This document shows positions 21,701 through 33,344 of a DNA stretch of 48,282 nt, one piece after another (position 1 is the first letter of the stretch; each line of letters starts with the position of its first letter). The notes beneath the pieces are model-generated. The model made no database searches, was not told the DNA's origin, and worked only from the letters and a program-made list of their open reading frames with translations. The DNA comes from Mnemiopsis leidyi (Eukaryota; Ctenophora; Tentaculata; Lobata; Bolinopsidae): NCBI GenBank assembly GCA_000226015.1, contig JH152863.1:81919-130200 (forward strand), given 5' to 3'. The translations under genes were made by a program, and so were the position numbers.

Positions 21701-24700
21701 TATTGGATTCGGGAAAAGCTACTTACAAATTATTTCCATGGAAATAAGACTTACGGTATCTAAGACTTATGGTATCTAAGACTTATGAATATCAGAGAAC
21801 TATCCTAAAAGTAATAATATCCTTCCTTCCCAGATATTGTCATCAACAACTACCGAGGAAAGAAGAGGACTGAACTGCCACCTCACGTTTTCGCTATCGC
21901 CGACAACGCCTACTCTGACATGATCCAAAACAGGGAGAACCAGTCCATCCTGATTACTGGAGAGTCTGGTGCCGGAAAAACCGAGAACACGAAGAAGGTC
22001 ATCCAATACTTCGCCAGCATTGGTGCTGCTGGAGGCAAAGAGGGTGAGCCCAAGAAGATGTCTGTCGAGGACCAAGTTGTCATGTGTAACCCCGTCCTTG
22101 AGGCCTACGGTAACGCCAAGACCGTCAGGAACGACAACTCCTCTCGATTCGGTAAATTCATCCGTGTCCATTTCGGAAAAGACGCCAAGCTGGCTTCTGC
22201 TGATATCGAGTACTACTTGTTGGAGAAGGCTCGTCTGACCTACCAGAACCCTGAAGAGAGGAACTTCCATATCTTCTATCAGATCTTCAAGGGACTTCCC
22301 CAGGACATGATCACCGGACAGTTCCTCTTGGACCCAGACGCAAACAAGTACAAGTTCCTCAGCAACGGAGACGTTCACGTGCCATCACAGGACGATGTTG
22401 AGTTGTGGAAGGAGAACGAAGAGGCTATGGTCATCCTTAACTTCACTGACGAAGAGAAGTACTCTATCCTCAAACTCATGTCCGCCTGTCTGCTGTTCGG
22501 TAACATCACCCTCAAGCAGAACAAGAGAGACGAAGGTTGTGAGATTGAGAACCCCGTCTTTATTGAGAAGACCGCAAGTCTCCTGCAGATCCCTGCTGCT
22601 GAGTTCCAGAAGTCTCTCCTGAAACCCAGGGTCAAAGTCGGATCTGAGATGGTCACCAAGTCTCAAAACTCAGAGCAGGTCGGTATCTTCATAAGTAATA
22701 CAGTTGGTTTTTATCTTTAATTTTTTAGGTTCAATTTCTTGACAATCAATTCTAAACATCAAATGCTTTTAACCGTATTGAAAATTTGTTATAGTTAAGG
22801 TTTCCCGGTACAGTGAGAAAATTAAGTAAAGATGAACTAAGTGGAAATCTACAAAATAGCTAAGCCATACTACTCAGGTATACTTCGCCACCAAAGCTCT
22901 GTGCAAGGCTATCTTTGAACGTGTCTTCAAGTGGTTGATCGGCAAGTGTAACAAGGCTCTGGATACCAAGAAACCCAGGTCCAACTTCTGTGGTGTGCTG
23001 GATATCGCCGGTTTCGAAATCTTCGATGTAAGCATTTTCTACTCTTAATAAATTAAACATGTTTGCATTTTGAAAAAGTAAGGCTCTCCTTTCCAAAAGA
23101 CTACTTTTCGAGTTTGGATAGATCAAAATGACTTGAATAGTTTTATCAACTATGTTAATAGATAAATCTCACCTAGAACCCCCATTTCAGTTCAACACTT
23201 TCGAGCAGCTGTGCATCAACTTGACCAATGAGAGGCTCCAGCAGTTCTTCAACCACCACATGTTCATCCTGGAACAGGAAGAGTACAAGAAGGAAGGAAT
23301 CGTCTGGCAGTTCATCGACTTCGGTCTTGATCTTGAAGCTTCCATCGAGCTTATGGAGAAGCCCATGGGTATCTTGCCTATGTTGGATGAAGAGTGCATG
23401 TTCCCCAAGGCCACTGACATGACCTACAAGGACAAGGTCATCCAGCAGCACAACAAGAAGCACCCCAAGTTCTCTGTGCCCTCCATCAAGTCCGTCAAGG
23501 GAATGGAACATCCTCCCCACTTCAACATTCACCATTATGCTGGTTTGTGATGTTTTGCCTTAAATTAATCGTTCAAAAGCACTCCTTACATGAGAACTTG
23601 GATGTTAGATATTAGGTAAGTGCTATCAAAAAGCTACAAAACTCCCTATCTAATCTTCCCCCACAGGTGTTGTTGGCTACAATGTTGAAGATTGGCTCAC
23701 AAAGAACGCTGATCCTCTCAATGACAACTGTCTGGATCTCTTCAGAAAGTCTGCCATGCCTTACATGGCCGAACTCTTCGCTGACTGCGTCCCCGCCGGA
23801 CCCAAGGAAAGGAAGAAGACCTTCCAGACCATGGCTATGGTGCACAGGAAGTCTCTCAACGAGTTGATGGGCATGTTGAACACCACATACCCTCATTTCA
23901 TCCGTTGTCTGGTTCCTAACGAGACCAAGACTCCCGGCAAGGTCCAGGCTGAGCTCATCCTTCATCAGCTCAGGTTAGGTTTTTATTAATGCCTAAATCG
24001 CTTTTCAGGCTGATTATAACACCCAACATAATCATTTTAGATTAACTTCACCATAATTTCTGACTCATCAAAAATAAATAATCTTCAAAATGACTAATCC
24101 TCTTTCTATCAGGTGTAATGGTGTACTGGAAGGTATCCGTATCGTCCGAGCTGGATTCCCCAACAGAATCGCCTACGCCGACTTCAAGCAGCGATACCAG
24201 ATCCTTGCTGCCTCTGCGATCCCCGCCGGTTTCATCGAAGCCAAGGAAGCTTCTCAGATCATCATCAAGCATCTCGCTCTCACCGACGATGAGGCCAAGT
24301 TCGGAAACACCAAGGTCTTCTTCCGTGCTGGAATCTTGGGAAGACTTGAGGATCTTCGTGACGAGAAAATCACTGAAATCCTTACTGCTTTCCAGGCTCT
24401 TGCTCGTGGATGGATTGCTCGCAAGATCTACAAGAAGCTTATGGAACAGAGGTAAATAAATATAATTGATTCTATGAATCATCAAATTCAATCCTTACAG
24501 TACGTGATTTTATTTTCAGAGGCTTAGTTGATATAACATTTTCTTTCTTATGCGTTCCCTAAACGAGGCGTACCTCAGGGTCGGAGTTGTTGTTCTGCAG
24601 AGGAACATTCGACAGCACTTTATCCTGAGGAATTGGCCCTGGTGGAAACTCTTTACCAAGGTCAAGCCCCTTCTCTCCATCGCTCGTCAAGAGGAAGAGA

Positions 24701-27700
24701 TCAGAGCCAAGGAAGAAGAAATGAAGAAGGCCATGGAAGAGGCTGCTGCCACCGCTGCTGCCAAGAAGGAACTCGAGGAGAAATACGCCAAGCTCGAAAA
24801 CGAAAGGATGGCAATCCAGGCTGAACTCGAGAGGGAACGACAGGCTGCCATCGATGCTGAGGACCTCGTCTTCAAGCTAGAGGGTAAGCAGAAGGAACTC
24901 GAAGAGGAGAACAACGAGCTGATTGACAGGATCGAGGAGGAAGAAGAGAACAACTTCATCGTCGCTGAGAACAAGAGAGCAGTCGAGGCTGAACTCGCTG
25001 GAGTTCAGCAGGAACTTGCGGCTCTTGGCGAAAAACTCAAAACTGTAAGTTCCATTTGAGTTGTAACCAAAGTGATTTATCGTGTGCTAAAGAAGACTTA
25101 TTCTTTTATCAATAGGCATGTACATTGTGCACTATACATTGTGCACTATACATTGTGCACTATACATTGTGCACTATACATTTTTCTCATTATAGAAAGT
25201 TTTGTAAACTTTTAGCTGTCGAGTGTGGGTATATATTTTACAGACATTCTAGTGACTAGCGATATATATAGTAACTAGTGATATCAGAAATTTATAACTA
25301 GTATCTTAACTTCTCGACATATTTTGAACGATGACTAACAGTAACCCTCTTCAGGCTGGCGGAGACATCCAAGGAAAGGAAGAAGAGATCAAGGAAAAGA
25401 TCAACGAATTGACCAGGAAGGACGAGGAAATCAAAAAACTCGACCTCAAACTAAAAGACACCTCCAACAGACTCTCCGAGACTGAGTCTCAGCTCCAGAT
25501 GGCCCAAGAGAAGGGACAACGTCTGGATAAGGACAAGAAGAAGGTCGAGTCTGAGTTGAGTGAGACCAGACAAGACTTAGAAAAGGAAAAGAGAGCCAAG
25601 GCTGATTTGGACAAGAATCTGAGGAAGAAGGACGCTGAACTGAAGGACACCCAGGGACAGCTTGATGACATGACCAGACAGAAGAACGAGGCTGAGGACA
25701 CCATCCGAAGGAAGGAGAGTGAGATCTCCAACCTCCAGTCAGCTGTGGAATCAGAGCAGAACAACGTCACCAAATGTCAGAGACAGATCAAGGATCTTCA
25801 GCAGAAGAACAAGGACACTGAAGATGAACTGGACAACGAGAGAAACCAGAAACAGAGGCTGGAGAAGCTGAGGAACGAGTTGGAAGCCCAGATCGCCGCC
25901 TACGAGGACCAGATCGAGGAAGCTGGTGGTGCTAACAGTGCTGCTGTAAGCAATTACTTTCTTATTAAGTTGATTACTTTCTTATCAGGCCCGTCAACAG
26001 AGTGACCAGAGTTTAGGATTTTAAACAGATTTCACGTCTCATAAACATATTTGTATGCATATGTATAATTAGTGAGGATGGCACCTTGACTCCTAAAACT
26101 GTGGGGTATAATGCATTATGAGGAATGCTAATATTCCAAGGACCGGAAACCTTTTTCTGTAACTCTTGATTCAAAGAATCAGCGCTCAGTAAATAATACC
26201 GTGTCTGGAGTTGCCGGTCTCTCATTATCCTTTTTCTCGGATTATCCTAACATTCCGTCATGGTCAAATTGGTGAATTTGTTATCTTGTTGATCGCTTTG
26301 CTTAGATTTAAGAACCTTGAAGCTTTGTTAAAAGCTCCAGATTTGAAATTGATGCTTATCCATTTCAGACGCTGCGTAGTACATTCCTTCGCCAAAAGTT
26401 ACAATCATTCGCTAAATTGCTTCGATAAATTCTATCAATTTCACCGCCCAGATTTTCACACCGCCGTTTTCCTCAGACCGAACTGTGTCGTCGACGAGAG
26501 GAGGAAATCGCCAAGCTCCGAAAGGAGAAGGAGGCTGCCGAACTCGAAGCTCAGGAGGCCTCAGATGCCGCCAAGAGGAAGTTCAACGATGTCCAGAACC
26601 AGCTTGAAGATGCTGAGGACATGCTCAGAAAATACAAAGCCAAGTGAGTCGAATAAAATTGGCCTAGTTTGGTGAATATTTTAATTGCAATATGTTTTAG
26701 CATAAACCGACAAGAATAAAACAAAAATTTTTAAGAATTAAACAAAAAAAGGAGGTTTATCAGACAAACTACAATTTTCAGTATATTTTACCCTTCAATG
26801 AAGATTAAACTTACTTAGACTCACACAAAACTTCCAACTCAGGGCTGAAAAAGAAAAGAAGGCCTTCATGTCCGAGATGAACGACCTCAACGAACAAATC
26901 GACAATCTCGCCAAGGCCAAGGCCACCGCCGACAAGAACGCCAGCGGACTTGACGCCTCTCTGTCTGAAGCCAACGCCCGCATTGCCGCCCTGGAAGCTT
27001 CCCTGAGAGAGTTGACCGACAAGTACAACAAGCTGGTGAAGGACAACAACGCCACCGTCGGACGCCTGGAAGAGGCCGAGGCTCGTGAGGCTAACCTCGC
27101 CAAGCAGAAGAAGGTCCTCAGTGCCCAGATCGACGATCTCAAGGGACAGCTCGAGGACGAGAGTGCTCAGAAGAACCAGCTGATCAACCAGCTGAGAGCC
27201 GCCACCGCCGACCTCAACGCCGCCCGAGACGATCTGGAGATCTCGAACGCCGAGAAGAACGACCTGCTCAGGAACCTCTCCAACGCCCAGAACGAATGTC
27301 AGTCCTGGAAGAGCAGACTCGAGTCTGAAGCTCTCCCCAAGATCGACGGTAGGGGCATTTTAGTTTTTTCAAATGTTTTTATTTTTCCACTTCTAAATTG
27401 TTATTAACTTATTGTAAGTTAAATTGGAGCCTTTGCCAGCATAACGAAATTGTAGTTTCTCGGCAATTGAAATCGCTGTTTTCTGAGTTTTGTCGATCAA
27501 TCATTGATTAGAATAGATGATAATTAGCAACGTTTACCTATGATTTGTGAAGAAGTTTATTAGCAATATTTACAGAGCTGGAAGCTGAAAAGAGAAAGCT
27601 CCTTGCCCGAATCCAGGAGGCTGAAGATCGTGCTGATGAAGCTCTGTCCAAGTGAGTATTTGGGTAATAGGGAGTGTGTTCTTGATACAAATCAAATAAT

Positions 27701-30700
27701 TGGATTAAGACTTCTTGATACAGATATGTTCATTGGAGAGACTGTTTCATGCAAATTAGATAATTAAAAAGAGTGTTCCTCAGACATATTAGAGCATTTG
27801 AACTTTTTCTTTAAATATCTACTTTCTAGAGTATAATCAGACAAGTATGTTGTTATGTAGGCTCACGTTATTGTATGCTAGTGCTATTTCGGCATACATA
27901 TGGAATTTCGGTGGCCATTTCAGCAAGATACCTGCAAACTTTGCAGATGCAGTCTGTTGAAATTTTTTGAGAGCGTGAAAAATCCCTGCTCCTTCACCAA
28001 CAACACCCACTGTGTGACTGCGTGGGCGAGTAGCCTAGCTAAGTCTAGGTTGCAATAAATATACCCTGCTCGGCCGAAGTGCAGCTAACAACCGATGACA
28101 GTCATTGTCAACAACCCTCAACCTTCAACCAGCTCTTGTTTCCACTGCTCCACTCATTCCGGGCATATTTTTACCTTATGTGGGCATGTTTCTCGGGGAG
28201 ATAAGTGTTGAAGTGTAGCAAGTTAGGAAGAAGCTTGTTCGGCGCCTCACTTAGAAAACTCGATAGGGAAAACCGTACAATGCTTTATTTACTGAGAGAT
28301 GGCTTCAAAACATAGATACAACATGTTGAGCATATGTTGACTTATCAAGTACCATGGGAATAATGCTGGAGTATTTCGGTCCGAAATTATTATTATAGCA
28401 CACCGCTTCTACTTTGATCATTCTGGCCAGAATATCATGGAAACGTAACTTATAATAATATATAGCTACATACAACTACATAAGCAATTGCGCTATTAAA
28501 GCTATAAGCTAGAACTACGATAACCACTTGTGCAAACATACGAGTAGAAATCATTAAATACTTAGATATGGGTAACACAATTTATGACTAAAGTCACAAT
28601 AAAAGTAACAAATTTGTAACCATTGCTGTAACGACCTGCTCCCCAGGTGTAACAACCTGGACAAGTTGAGGTCTCGTCTGATGCACGAACTCGAGGACTC
28701 TGGTGTCGAGCTGGAGAGGACTCGCTCCGAACTCAACGCAATGGACAAGAAGTGTAAGAAGATCGACCAGATCATCCTTGAATGGAAGAGCAAGTACGAC
28801 AGTGCCAGCAGCCAAGTCGAGGTCCTTACTCTTGAACTCCAGAAATCCAACGTGAGTAAATTAGATATTTTTCAATATTGCTTTAACCTTCAAGTTTGGT
28901 CTAACTATACAACACATTGCAATGGAAAACTTTTCATGGAGTGAATGGCAAATTTTTCTAGACTTGGTAAAATTTTAACTAGATTTAATCTCGAATTTTA
29001 CTTAAACCGATCATTTCAGACTGACGTTCTCAACATGAAATCATCATGCGAGGAGTACACCGTCACCATCGAGAACCTGACCCGACTCCAGAAGAAACTG
29101 GAAGCTGACATCAGGGACCTGAACGCTGAACTTGAGGGAGGCCGAAACAGCCATGAGCTCGAGAAGATCCGCCGCAAGCTCGAGGGAGAGAACGACGAGC
29201 TGAGACAACACATTGATGAACTGGAGATCCTGGTTACCTCCGGAGAAAGCAAGTGCACCAAGCTCACCCTGGAAATCGCCACCATCCGCAATTCCTACGA
29301 GAGGCAGCTGGCTGAGGCTGATGAAGAGGGAGAAAAGGCCCGCAAGGGACTCCTCCGACAGATCGAACAGCTGAAGATGCAGCTCGAAGATCAGGAGAAG
29401 GCCAAGTCTGATATCCTGAAGGTGAAGAAGAACCTCGAAATTGAAGTTGGAAACCTCAACGAGGACCTCGGAAACGCCGACAAGACCATCGCCGCTTTGA
29501 ACGCTAACATCGGCAAGCACCAGAAGACCGTGCAGGAGATGACCATGGCTATTGATGAGACCCACCGTGCTCTCGATGACCACAAGACCGCTCTCCTCCG
29601 ATCTGACAAGCGATGCAGCGAGCTGACCCACATCAAGGAGGAACTGGAAGGTAACCTGGACGGAGCTGACCGTGCTCGCCGACAGGCCGAGGGCGAGAAA
29701 TCCGAGATGGCTGCCCACATCGCCGACTTGGAGAGGCAGATCAACACCCTGTCCAATCAAAAGAGGAAGGCTGAGGTCGACCTTGCCGGACTCCGCGAAT
29801 CTCTTGAGGAGTTCGAGTCTCAAGCCCTGTCCGCCGAGGAGAAGGTGAAGAGACACGCCGACATGGTCTCCAAACTCCAGTCCGACCTGACCCGTGAAGC
29901 TGATGCCCGTGCCGGATTTGAGCGCAGCAATGCCAAACTCAACAGCGACATCTTCAGCCTGAACGCCAGGATCGAGGAGGTCGAACAGGCTGCTCGCTTT
30001 GCTGCCAAGAACAAGATCAGCCAGCTGGAGATCAAGATCAGACAGTTGGAGAACGACTGCTCTGCTGAGGCCAAGGCCCGAGGAGATGCCCAGCACGCTC
30101 TGAAGAACTTGGACAGAGTTATCCGTGAGAAGGAGTTCAACTCTGACGAGGACATGAAGACCATCCAGCGTCTCCAGGGACAGATCGAGTTCCAGAACAA
30201 CAAGATGAAGGCTCTCCGACGAACTATCGACGATGGTGTAAGTTTTATTTAGAATTTTATCAAGAATCTTATTTGTTGTGGAATTGATGATAACACTGCT
30301 TGACTGAATCAAAATACACCTAGAAGGTCAAGCTTTGATTCCTATGCTCCGGCATTAAATCTGAGTACTAATATCAAACAGGCTCGTTATCAAACTCACA
30401 TCCCTTGCATGGTCACATAAAACTTACGTTCACCACCTGCAGGAGGCCCAGATCGCTGTAATGCAGAACAAACTCCGAAAGGCCATCCACGATGTCGAGG
30501 AGGCTGAGGAGAGATCCGCTATGTTGGAGACCCAACTCGTGAGAGGAGGACGTGGAGGGAACTCCACCACCCGCATCACCACTCGTCGTGTGGTGAGTAA
30601 CTGGATGAAGTTAATTTTACACTATTTTCGTCAAGTTTCATTTGAAATAAACCACCAGTCCAATTGCTGATCCAAATAGCGCCCTAAAACCTTAAGGGAT

Positions 30701-32666
30701 TAGGATATAGAGATAATTAGATTCCAAGAACTCGTCTATTGTTATATCTTGCTCAGTTGCTCGTGGTCTTTATTCGAAACAAAAGATAAATTAACTCAGC
30801 TATAGGTTAAGACCGCTTGAAAACTTTGTCTATCTGATTTCCATGTCGTATGGTTAGTGTACATTGTGTGTAGGAACATTGTTGTCGTGGTATTCAGATT
30901 CAACCCCGCCCTTAATCGACCTAGAGTATTGCCACAGGATTAGACGAGGTAGAATTCTCTCCAAAATAATTCTTTGTCTGAGTCCAGAAATAAGCAAAAC
31001 CCTGCAACAATTTCACATCATTTTCTTATGAAATTCCGCACGCTTTTCATTTCCAACATAACGTGCTTGTCATCCTGCATCGCAAGTCTTTTAAAATTCT
31101 CCCTTGTAAAACAGTGCAATATATTGTGCACTGAATTTTTGCATAATAAAGCTTCCTCACCTCAACGCCTCCAACAAATCGCTGACAAGCGCTCACACAC
31201 ATATACAGCTTCCCAACCAGCCTAAATCTCACACACACACTTCCTCTGAGAAGTCACGTGATTGTCCTTAGCAACCACCACGTGATTGTCCTTAGCAACC
31301 ATCAGCGGCTTTCTGTGGTACAAGTCACGTGATGCACGTTGTTAAACGTGCTGTTTGGTGGAGTTTCAGTCACGTGACACGTCGGTAGGAACAAGCAACA
31401 GTTGCACCAATGTTGTGTGGTGGGAGGCTGGAAACTTTAATTACATTGAGCTATTAGTCCGCCAGTATGGTAAGGAAGCCTTGCTGAGTTTTATTTATTA
31501 AAGCCGTCCAGAGACACAGCGTTACATTGGCAGCCGGTAACGAACAAGCCCGAGCAGCTTGATATTTACAGAATTAGCTTTTTAAGACTTGTAAAGGCTT
31601 CCCGCTTATTGGGGTGAAACAAAATGACATTGGTTCTTCATTCTTTCATTATAAAACGTGTCCCATAACGTACTTAGTATTGATATCATGAACTTGAAAG
31701 GCATGTGACATGATTACCTTGATGACCATTTGGAATCATCATCATGGGAACAGAACGTGACAAAGCATCACCATGACAACACCACGTGTCACACCACGTG
31801 TCACGTGACGAAACATAACCATGTGAATACTGATTACCACGCGTTACACGTTACCTGATATACCATTATCTTCAGTTCACTTCCTCTATTGGACCCGCCA
31901 CCACAATCCGCCGCAGCTCAGTTACCCAGAGCACTCCTGCTGCTGAGTAAATGTATGTCACCGGCATGTTTCCATGGTAACTTGCATGTTTCCATGGCAA
32001 CTTGCATATTACTGGCATGTTTCCATGGCAACTGGCATGCCGCATGTCACTGGTTCTGTACTGGTTGATACAACTAGTATTAGCCGCATTAGATTCACTA
32101 TGATTGTATGGTGCTCCATGGTGATTCAAGCATGCTCAACTTTGTGGAGAAAATAATTGGGAAACGCGAAATGATCTTACTTTAACTTATCTTAAAATTC
32201 TTTATTCAATACAATAATGCACCTTTATACCTTATTCTTTCCTCCTTCTATCAACATTAACGCCATTAATGCATGGTGCATGTTACTTTTACGTTAAGTT
32301 ACTTCTTCTAAGATCTTTTTAAAGAATGATCTTGTTTAAAGTCCTTTAAAGTCAAAGATCTTGTTTAAAGTCCTTATATCAGTATGCCTGTATGAATGCT
32401 ACAGCCTCTTCGCTACTGTCGCATTGACTATTTTTTATTTAATTTTATGTATCAATTGATTAATCAAACTAGCGATTATTGATCGCTATCCCTTCTCCAG
32501 AATACAGATTAGAATTACAAATAAGAAGCATATAACGTAATTTTCCAACTTTGATACTATTAAACTATATTGACCAACATAGCTATGGAATTATATTTAT
32601 CCTCTTTAATCACAGCTTACCAACGAATTATTTCAGGCGATTGACGTGAAGCGCGAGGAGGAATAG
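18720..32666 (+). CDS. MYH: striated-type muscle myosin II heavy chain
   Basis: Eighteen coding exons: 18720-18732, 19340-19530, 20963-21106, 21504-21564, 21834-22678, 22878-23027, 23191-23542, 23667-23973, 24113-24451, 24579-25044, 25355-25945, 26477-26643, 26843-27348, 27576-27651, 28647-28851, 29020-30237, 30443-30592, 32637-32666. All phases agree, giving 1936 residues (family about 1940). Seen: P-loop GESGAGKT (about 179-186), switch [10 protein letters not shown] (about 235), switch II DIAGFE (about 460), the converter and IQ-type lever arm ([10 protein letters not shown] to IARKIYKKL), the [15 protein letters not shown] junction, then about 1070 residues of heptad coiled coil and a short tail ending [16 protein letters not shown]...[15 protein letters not shown] and NWPWWKL favour striated over non-muscle type. 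It is the ATP-driven motor of thick filaments. The 13-nt first coding exon is inferred; without it the next ATG (19345) gives 1930 residues. No duplicated alternative exons were seen. Confidence 0.95.
20073..20200. repeat. 64-bp tandem duplication in myosin intron
   Basis: Two nearly identical copies of a 64-bp unit starting CATGAAACCTAGATTTAAC follow each other (20073-20136 and 20137-20200), differing at about one position. The intron 19531-20962 otherwise holds no feature I recognise. Confidence 0.9.
25121..25184. repeat. 14-bp tandem repeat TACATTGTGCACTA
   Basis: Four exact copies of TACATTGTGCACTA plus a partial fifth lie in the myosin intron 25045-25354. Each unit contains the palindrome GTGCAC. 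No coding role is seen. Confidence 0.92.
27652..28646. other. 1-kb myosin intron without recognised content
   Basis: Bounded by GTGAGT and a CCCCAG acceptor. The middle (about 27990-28110) is slightly more GC-rich, and I cannot match it to any repeat or element elsewhere in the window. Confidence 0.5.
31255..31807. promoter_or_regulatory. CACGTG cluster, putative intronic enhancer
   Basis: Seven perfect CACGTG palindromes occur at 31255, 31279, 31326, 31371, 31783, 31795 and 31802, several in the extended form GTCACGTGA. The first two belong to a 24-bp tandem duplication (31255-31302). Each unit also contains CCTTAGCAACC, which resembles an RFX half-site. All lie in the 2-kb last intron of the myosin gene. 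Seven hexamers in 550 bp is far above the chance density of about one per 4 kb. Enhancer function is inferred. Confidence 0.5.
31968..32032. promoter_or_regulatory. three RFX-type X-boxes
   Basis: GTTTCCATGGTAAC (31968-31981), GTTTCCATGGCAAC (31988-32001) and GTTTCCATGGCAAC (32019-32032) all match the imperfect palindrome GTTNCCATGGYAAC bound by RFX factors. The flanks GGCAT or TGCAT and CTTGCAT repeat too, so the three sites arose by local duplication. They lie about 0.6 kb before the last myosin exon. Confidence 0.55.
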
Positions 32667-32899
32667 GCTAAAACGATTCTGAAGATATCGCTGATGTTTA
32701 GTGATACTTCAACCGGTATACGGACTATGATTACTCAAACCATATTTGATTCTTGGACTACTGAATTCTGATTTAGGATAATAGACTGAAATTTTTGTGA
32801 AGACTGTTGTTTTGTATGATATTTTGTAAACATGATGATTTTTGAGACTTTTTCGGAGAATTCCCCTAGTACCCCACATTTGCGGGAAGGGTTTAAATC

Positions 32900-32967
32900 T
32901 TTATTTTATTATCACTTACACGTGCAACGAACGCAAACATAAAGAAATGAAATAAGCGTGTTTTATT
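32900..32967 (-). terminator. candidate poly(A) signals of the VWD/Ig gene
   Basis: On the minus strand AATAAA occurs at 32905-32900, 32910-32905 and 32967-32962, 380-445 bases past the stop codon at 33345. The myosin stop is at 32666 on the other strand, so the two genes converge and their 3' UTRs probably abut or overlap. On the plus strand the first AATAAA after the myosin stop is at 33509-33514; AATAAG variants occur at about 32950 and 33044. Confidence 0.45.
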
Positions 32968-33344
32968 GACTCACTTAAGAATGTTATCATGGTAGTGTCA
33001 CCATTTATAAGACATTGTTTAGATTATAAATCTATGGGGGCAAATAAGTAAAAAACAAATCGTTAGTGGCTGGAAAGTTAATTTGAATAGTTCAATCGAT
33101 AAAAGTTTACAATTCAACAATGAATCACACGCTCGATAAATTTGATAGCAAGTTTTAGAGGCTAAGAGTAAGAAGGCTTAAAATGAAAAACATCGAAAAG
33201 TCGCAAATTAGCAATTAAAAAAAAGTCTCATCGATATTCTCAACTATTACTGATTAACCTCACTCAAAACTATGAAGAAATCATTGACAGCAGTATCCAG
33301 TAAAAAACCCATCTCAATTGCAGTTTTTTTACAAAGTTAGCCTC

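Noticed and set aside
29044..30312. 422-codon minus-strand frame
   Set aside because: It is the shadow of the myosin rod exon 29020-30237; the plus strand has the conserved coiled coil and splice sites.
30840..30950. tRNA/SINE-like words (GGTTAGTG and ATTCAACCCCGCC) in the last myosin intron
   Set aside because: The B-box is too degenerate and the body does not align with the two SINE copies in the window.
31872..32129. Minus-strand frame of 85 codons across the X-box triplet
   Set aside because: Its repeats simply translate the duplicated X-box DNA; it lies inside a well-defined myosin intron.
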